DNA from: Bin87 sp965203855 | GTDB lineage: Bacteria > Chloroflexota > Dehalococcoidia > Lucifugimonadales > UBA3495 | Reading direction: 5' to 3' | Length of the DNA: 64,000 nt | Assembly (NCBI GenBank): GCA_965203855.1 | Contig: CBDBDN010000007.1 | Span: 229,568-293,567, forward strand | The notes under the pieces: generated by a model | Told to the model about the DNA's origin: nothing | What the model saw: the letters and a program-made list of their open reading frames with translations, nothing else | The model's database searches: none | Translations under genes and position numbers: made by a program | Shown here: positions 31,643 to 39,348 of the stretch, piece after piece | Numbering within the stretch: position 1 is the first letter of the stretch | Layout of the letters: each line of letters starts with the position of its first letter

Positions 31643-32780
31643 GCGCGCCCGCCTCCGCAATGCAGTTCCGGTAGTAATCCTCAATGTCGGCGCCCACGCT
31701 CTGCCAGCAGAACTGGGCGGCGCGCCGGCGCCCGGCCTCCGCCAGCCGGCCCGCCAGCTCGTTGTCCGTGATGATGCGGGATATGGCGTCGGACAACGCC
31801 GCCGGGTCTTGCGGCGGCGTGAGCAGACCCTGCTCGCCATGCGCTACTACATCGCGATAGCCGTCAATATCAGATGCCACTACCGGGACGCCGGCGGCCA
31901 TCGCTTCGGCCAGCACGATGCCGAAACTCTCGCCGCCCGTGGCCGGGCTGCAAAACACGTCGGCGCTGGCGTAATAGCGCGGCAGCTCGGAGTGGCCGAC
32001 TTCTCCGGTAAGCAGTACGCTGCCCGGAGCGCCGCCGGCAATGGCCGACAGGCTGCGCGCGCTGTCCCGGTCGGGTTCGCCCGGCCCGACTACGATGAGG
32101 CGCAGGTCGTTCCGCTGCGCGGACAGTCGCCGGAAGGCCGCCAGCAGGTAGCGCAAGCCTTTGCGCTTGTCCTTGCGTCCGACAAACAGCAGGTTGAACC
32201 GGCCATCGCGCAAGTGGGGAAAGGGTTTAGCGTCGGCGAACCGCCGGTAGTCAATGCCGTTGGGGATGACCTGATAGGCGTGCTGCGGAAAGTGCGCCGC
32301 TACAAAAGTGCGCGCCGCCGCCGATACCGCAATTCGCCCGTGCAGTTGGCGTTGCCACCGCTGCAAAGCCGGACGGCTCAGCCGATACAGTCCCCGGCAG
32401 GCGGCAAAGGCGTGAAAAGTGCCGATATTCACGGCGCGGGAGTGATGCAGCGCCAGATAAGGCAGCAGCGGCGCCAGCGGTTCGTGCAGATGCACTACAT
32501 CAAAGTCCTCTTTCGTCATCAGTCCGCGCACTTTGCGATACAGCCACCAGGCCAACGAAACCCGCGCCGTTGAGCCGCCGGCGGAAAGCGATACCGTCCG
32601 GCCCATCGGAGTAAATCGGTCGGCGGGCAGTCCTTCGGTAGCCGCCGGCCGGCCCGTTTGCGGGGCAATCACCCGCACCCGGTGTCCCCGCCGGCGCAGC
32701 TCGTCGGACAGCTGGGCCACATGGGAATTTACGCCCCCCGGACGCGCAAAGTCGTAGGGCGATACCATCGCGATGTTCAC
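31626..32780 (-). CDS. GT4 glycosyltransferase, PimA-like phosphatidylinositol mannosyltransferase
   Basis: 384 residues. GT-B fold of family GT4. The acceptor-side domain has SPYDFARPGGVNSHVAQLSDELRRRGH and VVHLHEPLAPLLP. The nucleotide-sugar domain has FVGRKDKRKGLRYLLAAF and the ESFGIVLAEAMAAGVPVVASD loop with the E-x7-E pair. PimA transfers mannose from GDP-mannose to phosphatidylinositol on the inner membrane face. The neighbouring genes make the lipid acceptor, which supports the same role here. Confidence 0.82.
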   Translation of the reverse strand: MNIAMVSPYDFARPGGVNSHVAQLSDELRRRGHRVRVIAPQTGRPAATEGLPADRFTPMGRTVSLSAGGSTARVSLAWWLYRKVRGLMTKEDFDVVHLHEPLAPLLPYLALHHSRAVNIGTFHAFAACRGLYRLSRPALQRWQRQLHGRIAVSAAARTFVAAHFPQHAYQVIPNGIDYRRFADAKPFPHLRDGRFNLLFVGRKDKRKGLRYLLAAFRRLSAQRNDLRLIVVGPGEPDRDSARSLSAIAGGAPGSVLLTGEVGHSELPRYYASADVFCSPATGGESFGIVLAEAMAAGVPVVASDIDGYRDVVAHGEQGLLTPPQDPAALSDAISRIITDNELAGRLAEAGRRRAAQFCWQSVGADIEDYYRNCIAEAGARGHFR

Positions 32781-32886
32781 GGTTCGCCAGCCTTTGCGTC
32801 ATGCACTTGGTGGTGCAACTGGTAATGCAACTGATTGGTGATGATGCCGCCGCCGGGTACTGCCGCCGGGCCGCATCGTAACGCTG

Positions 32887-33999
32887 CTACGCGTCGCCGC
32901 CGGACGCCGCTACCACTGCCGACTGCACCGCCGGGTCGGCGATGAACGCCTCAACCATTTCGTGGGCGGTGGAGTCGGTGTACTGGATGGGCGGGCTTTT
33001 CATAAAGTAGGCGGAGGGGCCGTACACGGCGCCGCCCTGCCCATGATCCAGGGCCAGCTTGGCGCAGCGGATGGCGTCCACTACCACGCCGGCGGAGTTC
33101 GGGCTGTCCCACACTTCCAGCTTGACCTCCAGTTTGATGGGCGCGCCGCCGAACACTGTGCCGTCAATGTGAATGTAGCACCACTTGCGGTCTTGCAGCC
33201 ATGGCACATGGTCGCTGGGGCCGATGTGGATAGCGTCGGCCTCCGGTTCGTCCTCCATCTGGCTGGTAACGGACGCAGTTTTGGAGATTTTCTTGCTAAC
33301 CAGGCGGTCGCGTTCCAGCATATTGAGAAAGTCGGTATTGCCGCCGAAGTTGAGCTGATAGGTGTTGTCGATTTCGGCGCCCCGGTTCTCCATCAGCCGG
33401 GTTAGCACCCGATGCACGATAGTTGCGCCCACCTGGGATTTGATGTCGTCGCCGATGATGGGAACGCCGCGCTCCTCAAAGCGGCCCCGCCAGTAGTCCT
33501 CGCGCGCGATGAACACCGGGATGCAGTTGATCATCGCGCAGCGGGCATCCAGAATCTGCTCCACATACCACTTGGTAGCCATCTCGCTGCCCACCGGCAG
33601 ATAGTTGATGACCACATCCACGGCGCGGTCTTTCAGGATGCCGGAAATGTCGGCGGTGCTGTGGGGCGATTTCACCACTACATCGGACAGGTAGCGGCCG
33701 ATGCCGTCGTGGGTCATACCCCGTTCCACGGTAACGCCGAGATGGGGAACATCGGCGAACTTGATGGTGTTGTTCGGTTCGGTAAAGATGGCCTGCGACA
33801 GGTCTTTGCCGACCTTGTTCCGGTCGACGTCGAAAGCGGCGACCACCTCAATATCCTCAATGCGGTATTCCCCGATGCGGTTGTGCATTACGCCGGGGAT
33901 GGGTTCGTCGTCCGGCGTTTCAACATACTTGTGAATACCCTGCACCAGCGACGAGGCGCAGTTGCCCACGCCGATAATGGCAACCTTGATCTTGCCCAA
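32887..33999 (-). CDS. Inositol-3-phosphate (myo-inositol-1-phosphate) synthase
   Basis: 370 residues from TTG 33999, with AAGGAG 7 nt upstream; the more distant in-frame start adds 52 Arg-rich residues. It converts glucose-6-phosphate to inositol phosphate with NAD. NAD-binding GVGNCASSLVQGI is followed by the actinobacterial-type features YLPVGSEMATKWYVEQ, CIPVFIA, GDDIKSQVGATI, NFGGNTDFLNML, SKTASVTSQ and HIGPSDHVPWL. It supplies the head group for the lipid genes downstream. A -10-like TAGACT lies about 95 nt upstream, near 34090. Confidence 0.93.
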   Translation of the reverse strand: MGKIKVAIIGVGNCASSLVQGIHKYVETPDDEPIPGVMHNRIGEYRIEDIEVVAAFDVDRNKVGKDLSQAIFTEPNNTIKFADVPHLGVTVERGMTHDGIGRYLSDVVVKSPHSTADISGILKDRAVDVVINYLPVGSEMATKWYVEQILDARCAMINCIPVFIAREDYWRGRFEERGVPIIGDDIKSQVGATIVHRVLTRLMENRGAEIDNTYQLNFGGNTDFLNMLERDRLVSKKISKTASVTSQMEDEPEADAIHIGPSDHVPWLQDRKWCYIHIDGTVFGGAPIKLEVKLEVWDSPNSAGVVVDAIRCAKLALDHGQGGAVYGPSAYFMKSPPIQYTDSTAHEMVEAFIADPAVQSAVVAASGGDA

Positions 34000-34090
34000 T
34001 TCCGTACTCCTTGCCGCCGCCCTGGCTCGGGAGCAAGCCCGACCCAAAACGGAAAGCATTGCGTTTGCCGTCGATAATCTGCCGGATAGT

Positions 34091-34312
34091 CTAACACACC
34101 GGGGACGACGGCAAAACGGCGGCCGGCCGGGAGAGTGCCGTCTGCGGCGTTGCATCCCCGTCCGTGTTCCCTCTGACCACGCTTATCCCCGCCGCGGCAG
34201 TTACGGCCGCGATAATGGTAGCTATGGTCATTATGCCAATGCCGACCGCAGCCCAATTCGAGCTATTCAGCGATGTTGGAGAGGCGTTCCCTCCTCGGCG
34301 GTTAGCCATCAA
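34091..34312 (-). CDS. Small single-pass membrane protein
   Basis: 73 residues, with one hydrophobic helix (WAAVGIGIMTIATIIAAVTAAAGISVV) in the first half and a Ser/Pro tail. Its start overlaps the stop of the small membrane protein upstream, suggesting translational coupling. No family recognised. Confidence 0.4.
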   Translation of the reverse strand: MMANRRGGNASPTSLNSSNWAAVGIGIMTIATIIAAVTAAAGISVVRGNTDGDATPQTALSRPAAVLPSSPVC

Positions 34313-34508
34313 TCAGCTTTTTCGCCATGTAATCGGCCAAATACAGCGCACCGATGGGAAACGCAACGGTGGCCATTGCCACCGCAACGGTGAACGGCAT
34401 AACGCCAAAGGCCATCAGCGACAATACGGCGTAGAGGCCGCTAAAAGGCAGGGTGATGCCCAGCTTGAAACGGTGCGTCCCAAATCCATAAACCAGGGGA
34501 GCTTTCAT
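34302..34508 (-). CDS. Small two-pass membrane protein
   Basis: 68 residues from ATG 34508, with two hydrophobic segments (LGITLPFSGLYAVLSLMAFG and FTVAVAMATVAFPIGALYLAD). No family recognised. The strong AAGGAGG ribosome site upstream serves a four-codon frame that ends on this start codon. Confidence 0.5.
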   Translation of the reverse strand: MKAPLVYGFGTHRFKLGITLPFSGLYAVLSLMAFGVMPFTVAVAMATVAFPIGALYLADYMAKKLIDG

Positions 34509-34519
34509 TCCTGCTCCAT
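34505..34519 (-). other. Four-residue upstream reading frame (MEQE)
   Basis: ATG GAG CAG GAA TGA, preceded by AAGGAGG with 7-nt spacing. Its stop overlaps the next ATG (ATGA). It could couple or meter translation of the membrane protein at 34302-34508, or simply supply the ribosome site. Confidence 0.35.
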
Positions 34520-34637
34520 ATTGGGGCCTCCTTCACCGCTGATTCCGTTTCGCCACTGATTCCATTGCATCGGCCGGCCGCCGGCGCCGCCCGGTTATCC
34601 TGCATCCAGTATAACCGCAGCGGCGGCCAGCGGCGGC

Positions 34638-35315
34638 TCACTCCGCAAAAAAGCGGAAGATCGCCGTCTCGTCATCGTGGCGGAAGCGTCCGCCCCGAAA
34701 GCGGAGGTCTCGCCCTTGCTCAATGTGCCGGTCAACCAGGGCTTTGACCTGTTGGGATGCGGTTTCGGCATCGGCGGCGGCGCGCACTATGTCCATCAGC
34801 TCCTCTCCCAGCAGGTTGTCGCTTACGCCGTCGGTGCAGCACACCAGACGGTCGCTTGCCGACAAGTCAACCGTAGTCTGGAACACCGACAAGGACGCCT
34901 CAGCGCCGACGGCTTTGGACACGCCCAGGCGGATCAGGCCGCCGCGCCGTCCGCTGTATTGCTCGTACCCGTCGGGACGGATGACGAATATGGGGCTGTC
35001 GCCGGCGCTGACGATGTGCAGCCGTCCGTCCAGGTACAGCGCCACGGATGCAGTGGTCAGCAGAAACCGGCCGCCGCCAACCTGATGAAAGTCGGCGTTC
35101 TGGTCGTTGAGGATGGCCACGATGTCCTCCGGGCCGGCAATATCAGCCCGGTTCAAGGCGTCGGCCACTGATGAACTGGCTTCGTCGCCGCCGTGCCCGG
35201 TTACGCCGTCCAGCACGGCGTCCAGAAAATTGCCGCCGCCCAGGTCCCGGACAAGATAGCTGTCCTCGCCATGCGCGCTATTGTCGTGCAGAGTCGCAAT
35301 TGAGCCGGTAATCAT
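34638..35315 (-). CDS. PP2C-type protein phosphatase
   Basis: 225 residues, a compact PP2C fold with the metal-binding acidic residues in place: HGEDSYLV, FLDAVLDGVTGHGG, HIVSAGDSPIFVI, LVCCTDGVSDNLL and DDETAIFRF. It removes phosphate from Ser/Thr residues. It lies 63 nt downstream of a kinase-like gene on the same strand, so the two probably act on the same targets. Confidence 0.85.
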   Translation of the reverse strand: MITGSIATLHDNSAHGEDSYLVRDLGGGNFLDAVLDGVTGHGGDEASSSVADALNRADIAGPEDIVAILNDQNADFHQVGGGRFLLTTASVALYLDGRLHIVSAGDSPIFVIRPDGYEQYSGRRGGLIRLGVSKAVGAEASLSVFQTTVDLSASDRLVCCTDGVSDNLLGEELMDIVRAAADAETASQQVKALVDRHIEQGRDLRFRGGRFRHDDETAIFRFFAE

Positions 35316-35378
35316 AATGCTCCTGTGCCTCTTCGTAATTCAACGGCGGTTATTGGGACGGCTGCTCCCAGTAAGCCT

Positions 35379-36557
35379 TTATTCGCCGTACACCATGTCC
35401 AGTTCGTTGTCGGCATCAAACAAGTAGCGTTCCCGCCAATGGGGTTCGGCAAGACGCTTCACGGCATCCAGCCAGGCGCGGGTCGGCGCCGGTTCGCCCA
35501 ACTCGTAAAGCCGGTTCTCCGACATCTCCGCCTCCACCAGCTGCTCGTTGCGAATGGTAATCAGATGCAGGCATTCCTGCAAGTCTTGCCCGAACTGTGT
35601 GATGCTGCCGTAGTCGCGGCGGCGGACGCGCGCGATGCAGGCCGCCATCGCATCCCCCAGCGCGCCGCCGGCCGCCGTGAACGCCGCCGTAAGGTCGTCG
35701 CATTCCTGCTCCAGCGATATTACCGGACGCTGGTTGTAGGAATCGTAGTAGCCGGCGGCTTCCCGAGGCGGCAGCTCCGGCGTGATGTAGTACTTCAGCA
35801 TCTCCAGGTAGAAATCGTGGACCTCCTGCGGAGCGTTGCCGTAGGCGCGTTCCACGCCATGCCCAACCAGCGCCCCGGTGTCAATCAGCGTGATTTGCCG
35901 CGTCCAGCCCGGTGAGTAGTACACATTGTGCGGCCCCAAATCCAGCAGGACATAGCCGGCGGCGGTGAAAACCTCTTGCGCCGCCAGCAGCTGCTCCTGA
36001 ATCTGCCAGCTATCCTTAAAATCGGAGAGCGCCTGCGGCCAGATCGGGTGCAGGGCGAACAGGTTCTGCCCCAGCCCGATGGGAACGCGCAGGATGCGGC
36101 TGCGGGGATCGCCCGCCAGCGGAATGCCGTAAGCCCGTTCCTCAACCCGCACCCGATAAGGCTGCCCCACATCATCGCCAAAGTAAGCGTCGTGGATGGC
36201 GGCATCGGTAACGCCGATGACGCGCGGGACGCCGCCCGGCAGCTCGCCGGCATCCAGGGCCTTGCGGCGGGCCTGCATAACGGCATTGTAGGTTGCAACA
36301 TCCTGGGCCGTGCAGTTTTCGGGCAGTGTGGGTTCGGTTGGGCAGTGTTGCCCGGCGGCCTCGTAAGCCGCCAGGATGCGGTCGGTGCGTTCCTCAATCG
36401 AGCCGTGCATCTGCCGGCGCGCCGCCTGTGGGCTGGGGCGCTTAAGCACGACCGGACGCTCGGTTTCCAAGTCAAAAGCGGCGCGCACATCATAATCGGC
36501 GCCGCCGCCCAGCGGGCCGAGCAGCTCAAATCGATTCAAAGTAACCGTGTCAATCAT
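35379..36557 (-). CDS. Divergent protein-kinase-like protein
   Basis: 392 residues. The N-terminus looks like a kinase N-lobe: FELLGPLGGGADYDVRAAFDLETERPVVLKRP, with a glycine loop and the VxLK lysine. The middle has GYVLLDLGPHNVYYSPG, then QITLIDTGAL, reminiscent of the catalytic loop (HxDxxxxN) and DFG, but the usual Asp is displaced. The C-terminal half is helical. It is either an atypical kinase or a pseudokinase. The PP2C gene directly downstream supports a phosphorylation-signalling role. Confidence 0.55.
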   Translation of the reverse strand: MIDTVTLNRFELLGPLGGGADYDVRAAFDLETERPVVLKRPSPQAARRQMHGSIEERTDRILAAYEAAGQHCPTEPTLPENCTAQDVATYNAVMQARRKALDAGELPGGVPRVIGVTDAAIHDAYFGDDVGQPYRVRVEERAYGIPLAGDPRSRILRVPIGLGQNLFALHPIWPQALSDFKDSWQIQEQLLAAQEVFTAAGYVLLDLGPHNVYYSPGWTRQITLIDTGALVGHGVERAYGNAPQEVHDFYLEMLKYYITPELPPREAAGYYDSYNQRPVISLEQECDDLTAAFTAAGGALGDAMAACIARVRRRDYGSITQFGQDLQECLHLITIRNEQLVEAEMSENRLYELGEPAPTRAWLDAVKRLAEPHWRERYLFDADNELDMVYGE

Positions 36558-36702
36558 CTGCGTGTACCTGCCTTGCGATTCGGATTGCCCGCTACGATAC
36601 GATACGGAACCTATGTACGCAATCGCCGGCGGTCACCAATTTTAACGGGCAAATTAATGGCAGGGATGGACAGGATAAACGGGATGATCCGCAGATTGGA
36701 TT

Positions 36703-37563
36703 CTAGGGATGGCGGCAAAGCAGCGTAACCCAATCCTCGCGCTGGAGGGTTTCGGTGATGACCATTCCGGCGGCGGCGATGGCGTCAGCGGCGGTGTCGT
36801 GCTGTTCTACGATGATGCCCGATGCGATAAACACGCCGTCCGATGCCAGCAGTTCTGGAATGCCCGGCGCAACAATGCCAATGCCCCGCGCGCTGATATT
36901 GGCTGCCGCCACATCGTACTGCCGCCCCCGGGTAGCCGGCCCCGGCACGCTGCCAGTTGCGGCATTAACCCGTTCCAGGATGCCGGTGCGCCGGAAATTC
37001 TTGCGGGCGGCGCGCACGGCGTGTCCGTCAATGTCCACCGCCGTAACTTGCGCCGCGCCTAGCTTGACGGCGGCAATCGTCAGGATGCCTGAACCCGTGC
37101 CAATGTCCAGCGCGGCGCATCCGGGCGTTACCAGATTTTCCAGCGCCTCCAGGCAAGTGTAGGTAGTAGGATGGTAGCCGGTGCCAAAGGCCAGTCCGGG
37201 GTCAAGGTCAATCACAATGTCGCCGTCCTGCGCCGTATAATCCACCCACGACGGCTTGATAACCAGATTGCGGCCCACCCGCAGCAGCGTGAAATGCTGC
37301 TTCCAGGAATTGCGCCAGTCCTCGTTGTCGTCCAGCTCCCGTATGTCCAGCTCCCCCAGCGGGGCAACGCTGGCCGCCAGCTTGATGCCGACCTCAATAT
37401 GCGCCAGCCGCCGCCGGGACAGGCTGGGCAAATAAGAGCGCAGCACGGCGCCGGCGTCGGGCAGCGTCTCTACGCTCAACCCGTAGGCGTAGCGCTCAAA
37501 CAGGTAGGAAACCGGCTCCACATACTCAAAGGGCACGCGGATGCTCAATTCATGCCAGGACAT
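36703..37563 (-). CDS. prmA: Ribosomal protein L11 methyltransferase family
   Basis: 286 residues from ATG 37563 (MSWHELSIRVP). N-terminal substrate domain, then a linker with DNEDWRNSWKQHFTLLRVG. The SAM-dependent methyltransferase core has IDLDPGLAFGTGYHPTT, CAALDIGTGSGILTIAAVKLGA, AVDIDGHAV and DVAAANISARG. PrmA trimethylates L11 of the large subunit. The usual GTGTHPTT has Tyr for Thr here. The order prmA-dnaJ on one strand is common, though repeats separate them here. Confidence 0.88.
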   Translation of the reverse strand: MSWHELSIRVPFEYVEPVSYLFERYAYGLSVETLPDAGAVLRSYLPSLSRRRLAHIEVGIKLAASVAPLGELDIRELDDNEDWRNSWKQHFTLLRVGRNLVIKPSWVDYTAQDGDIVIDLDPGLAFGTGYHPTTYTCLEALENLVTPGCAALDIGTGSGILTIAAVKLGAAQVTAVDIDGHAVRAARKNFRRTGILERVNAATGSVPGPATRGRQYDVAAANISARGIGIVAPGIPELLASDGVFIASGIIVEQHDTAADAIAAAGMVITETLQREDWVTLLCRHP

Positions 37564-37588
37564 TGCGAAAACCGGGTAGTTATATTCA

Positions 37589-37778
37589 CCGTTATTCCGG
37601 CGCAAGCCGGAATCCGGCGTCGTAATTCCCTATTGCGGTAATGGAGATGGCAAGCATAGATTCCGGCTTGCGCCGGAATGACGGTTGTAGGGGCATTGGA
37701 ATAGCGGTTGTAACGGCGTCGGAATAGCGAAAACATACTCCTGACTGCGGCAAACCGTAATATAATCACGCGCCCTAG
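37589..37778. repeat. 96-bp inverted-repeat element (37589-37684) plus terminal module
   Basis: Arms ATTCCGGCGCAAGCCGGAATC and its inverse enclose the interior CGGCGTCGTAATTCCC..GCGGTAATGGAGATGG..GCATAGATTCCGG, shared with 23355 and 61505. A segment follows to 37778 whose minus strand reads CTAGGGCGCGTGATTATATT then ACGGTTTGCCGCAGTC. The module supplies the TAG stop codon of dnaJ. Confidence 0.8.
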
Positions 37779-39115
37779 TCCGCCGGCGGCGAAAATGTAT
37801 CCTTGATACGGTTGAACAGGCCGCGCTGCCGGTCGTCCGAGCCGGCGCCGGAGTTGGCGGTATCCGCCGCTGGCGCGTCGCCCGCAGTTGCGCCGCCGTC
37901 GACTGTGTTTGCGGACGGCTTCGCGTTGGCGGCGTTCTGTTTCCGATTGGCGGATTTGCGGCGGCCTTTGCCGGCGCCGGCTTTGGCTTTAGCCTTGCCC
38001 GGTCGCGAGCCGCCGGCCGGCTCCGGCGTCGGCGGCGCTTTACCCCCGTGGCTCAATGAATACTCCAGGTCGGACAGCAGCTGCCGCTGATACTTGTTCA
38101 GTTTGGCGGGAACATCCACATCAACGAGTACGCGAATATCGCCCCGGCGGTCGGTAGGCCGGCCGTTGCGGCGCAGATGCGGCACGCCCCTCCCGCGCAG
38201 TCGGAAGTAGCTGCCCGACTGTGTGCCGGACGGTATTTCCAGATCCACCGGATCGCCGTCCAAGGTCGGTACGGGTTTGCTGACGCCCAGCGCAGCCTCG
38301 GCAATGTTGATGGCAAGGCGATGCACCAGGTCAAAATCCTCCCGCCGGAAAAGGGGATGTTCCTGGACGCGCACTTGCACATAGAGATGGCCGGGCGGGC
38401 CGCCGTTAATGCCGGCGCTGCCCTCGCCCGTGATGCGAACCTGCATCCCGTCGTCCACGCCGGCCGGGATGGTTACCGTGCGGGTGCGCCGCCGCCGTTC
38501 CACGCCTTGCGCCCGGCAGTTGGAGCAAGGCGTAGCGATGGTGCGTCCCGCGCCGTTACAAGCCGGGCAGGGCGTAGTTACGGCGAACTGCCCGAAAACG
38601 CTGCGCTGCGCCCGCCGCACCTGGCCGGAGCCGGCGCAGGTTATGCAGGATGTGATTGGCGTACCCGGTTCGTTGCCGGCGCCCGAGCAGTTCTGGCACG
38701 GCTCAATGCGGACAATTTCCAAATCCCGCTCGCAGCCGAACACCGCCTCCTCAAAAGTAAGCGTGATGCGCTGGCTGATGTCGTCGCCGGCGCGGGCCTG
38801 GCTGGCCGTGCGACCGCCGCCGCCAAAAAAGGTTTCAAAAATATCGCCGAACCCGCCAAAGGGATCAAAGCCGTCAAAGGGGCGGTCGCTGCCGCCGTTG
38901 ACGCCGGCATGGCCGAAGCGGTCGTAGCGCGACCGCTTTTCCTGGTCGCTCAGCACCTGATAGGCTTCGTTAATCTCTTTGAAGGTGTCCTCGGCGCCCG
39001 GCGTGCGGTTGCGGTCGGGATGGAATTCCATCGCCTTTTTCCGAAAGGCGCGGCGGATTTCCTCGTCGTTGGCGCCCCGGCTCACGCCGAGAGTTTCGTA
39101 ATAATCGGCAGGCAT
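37775..39115 (-). CDS. dnaJ: Chaperone DnaJ
   Basis: 446 residues. J domain (YYETLGVSRGANDEEIRRAF with HPD), Gly/Phe region (FDGFDPFGGFGDIFETFFGGGG), four zinc-binding repeats (CQNCSGAG, CITCAGSG, CPACNGAG, CSNCRAQG) and the substrate-binding domains. It recruits DnaK to unfolded clients. It is about 70 residues longer than usual because of an Ala/Lys/Gly-rich low-complexity tail after the dimerisation region (KAKAKAGAGKGRRKSANRKQ). The stop lies within a repeat module. No dnaK or grpE is adjacent. Confidence 0.95.
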   Translation of the reverse strand: MPADYYETLGVSRGANDEEIRRAFRKKAMEFHPDRNRTPGAEDTFKEINEAYQVLSDQEKRSRYDRFGHAGVNGGSDRPFDGFDPFGGFGDIFETFFGGGGRTASQARAGDDISQRITLTFEEAVFGCERDLEIVRIEPCQNCSGAGNEPGTPITSCITCAGSGQVRRAQRSVFGQFAVTTPCPACNGAGRTIATPCSNCRAQGVERRRRTRTVTIPAGVDDGMQVRITGEGSAGINGGPPGHLYVQVRVQEHPLFRREDFDLVHRLAINIAEAALGVSKPVPTLDGDPVDLEIPSGTQSGSYFRLRGRGVPHLRRNGRPTDRRGDIRVLVDVDVPAKLNKYQRQLLSDLEYSLSHGGKAPPTPEPAGGSRPGKAKAKAGAGKGRRKSANRKQNAANAKPSANTVDGGATAGDAPAADTANSGAGSDDRQRGLFNRIKDTFSPPAD

Positions 39116-39177
39116 AACCGTCCCGGTTGGCTGTTCTGGATTTGACTGGTGTAGATTAGGGATGCTTTGCGGGGATG

Positions 39178-39207
39178 ATTATAGCCCACCGGCCGCCCGA
39201 TACTCAA
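39178..39207 (-). promoter_or_regulatory. Promoter of dnaJ
   Basis: Minus strand TTGAGT (39202-39207), an 18-bp spacer, and TATAAT (39178-39183), about 60 nt upstream of the start codon. I see no CIRCE element. Confidence 0.65.
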
Positions 39208-39348
39208 CAGCGGGAGCGGCCCGCACCCCAACCCTTTCGCAGTGGGAGTGGAGATTGCTGCGACCGCCGTTGCTGCCGGAGGAAGCCCGTCGGACAAATT
39301 GGACGGAATGGCGTAATATAGGGATATTGCCGCGCATTGGTGTTTGTT

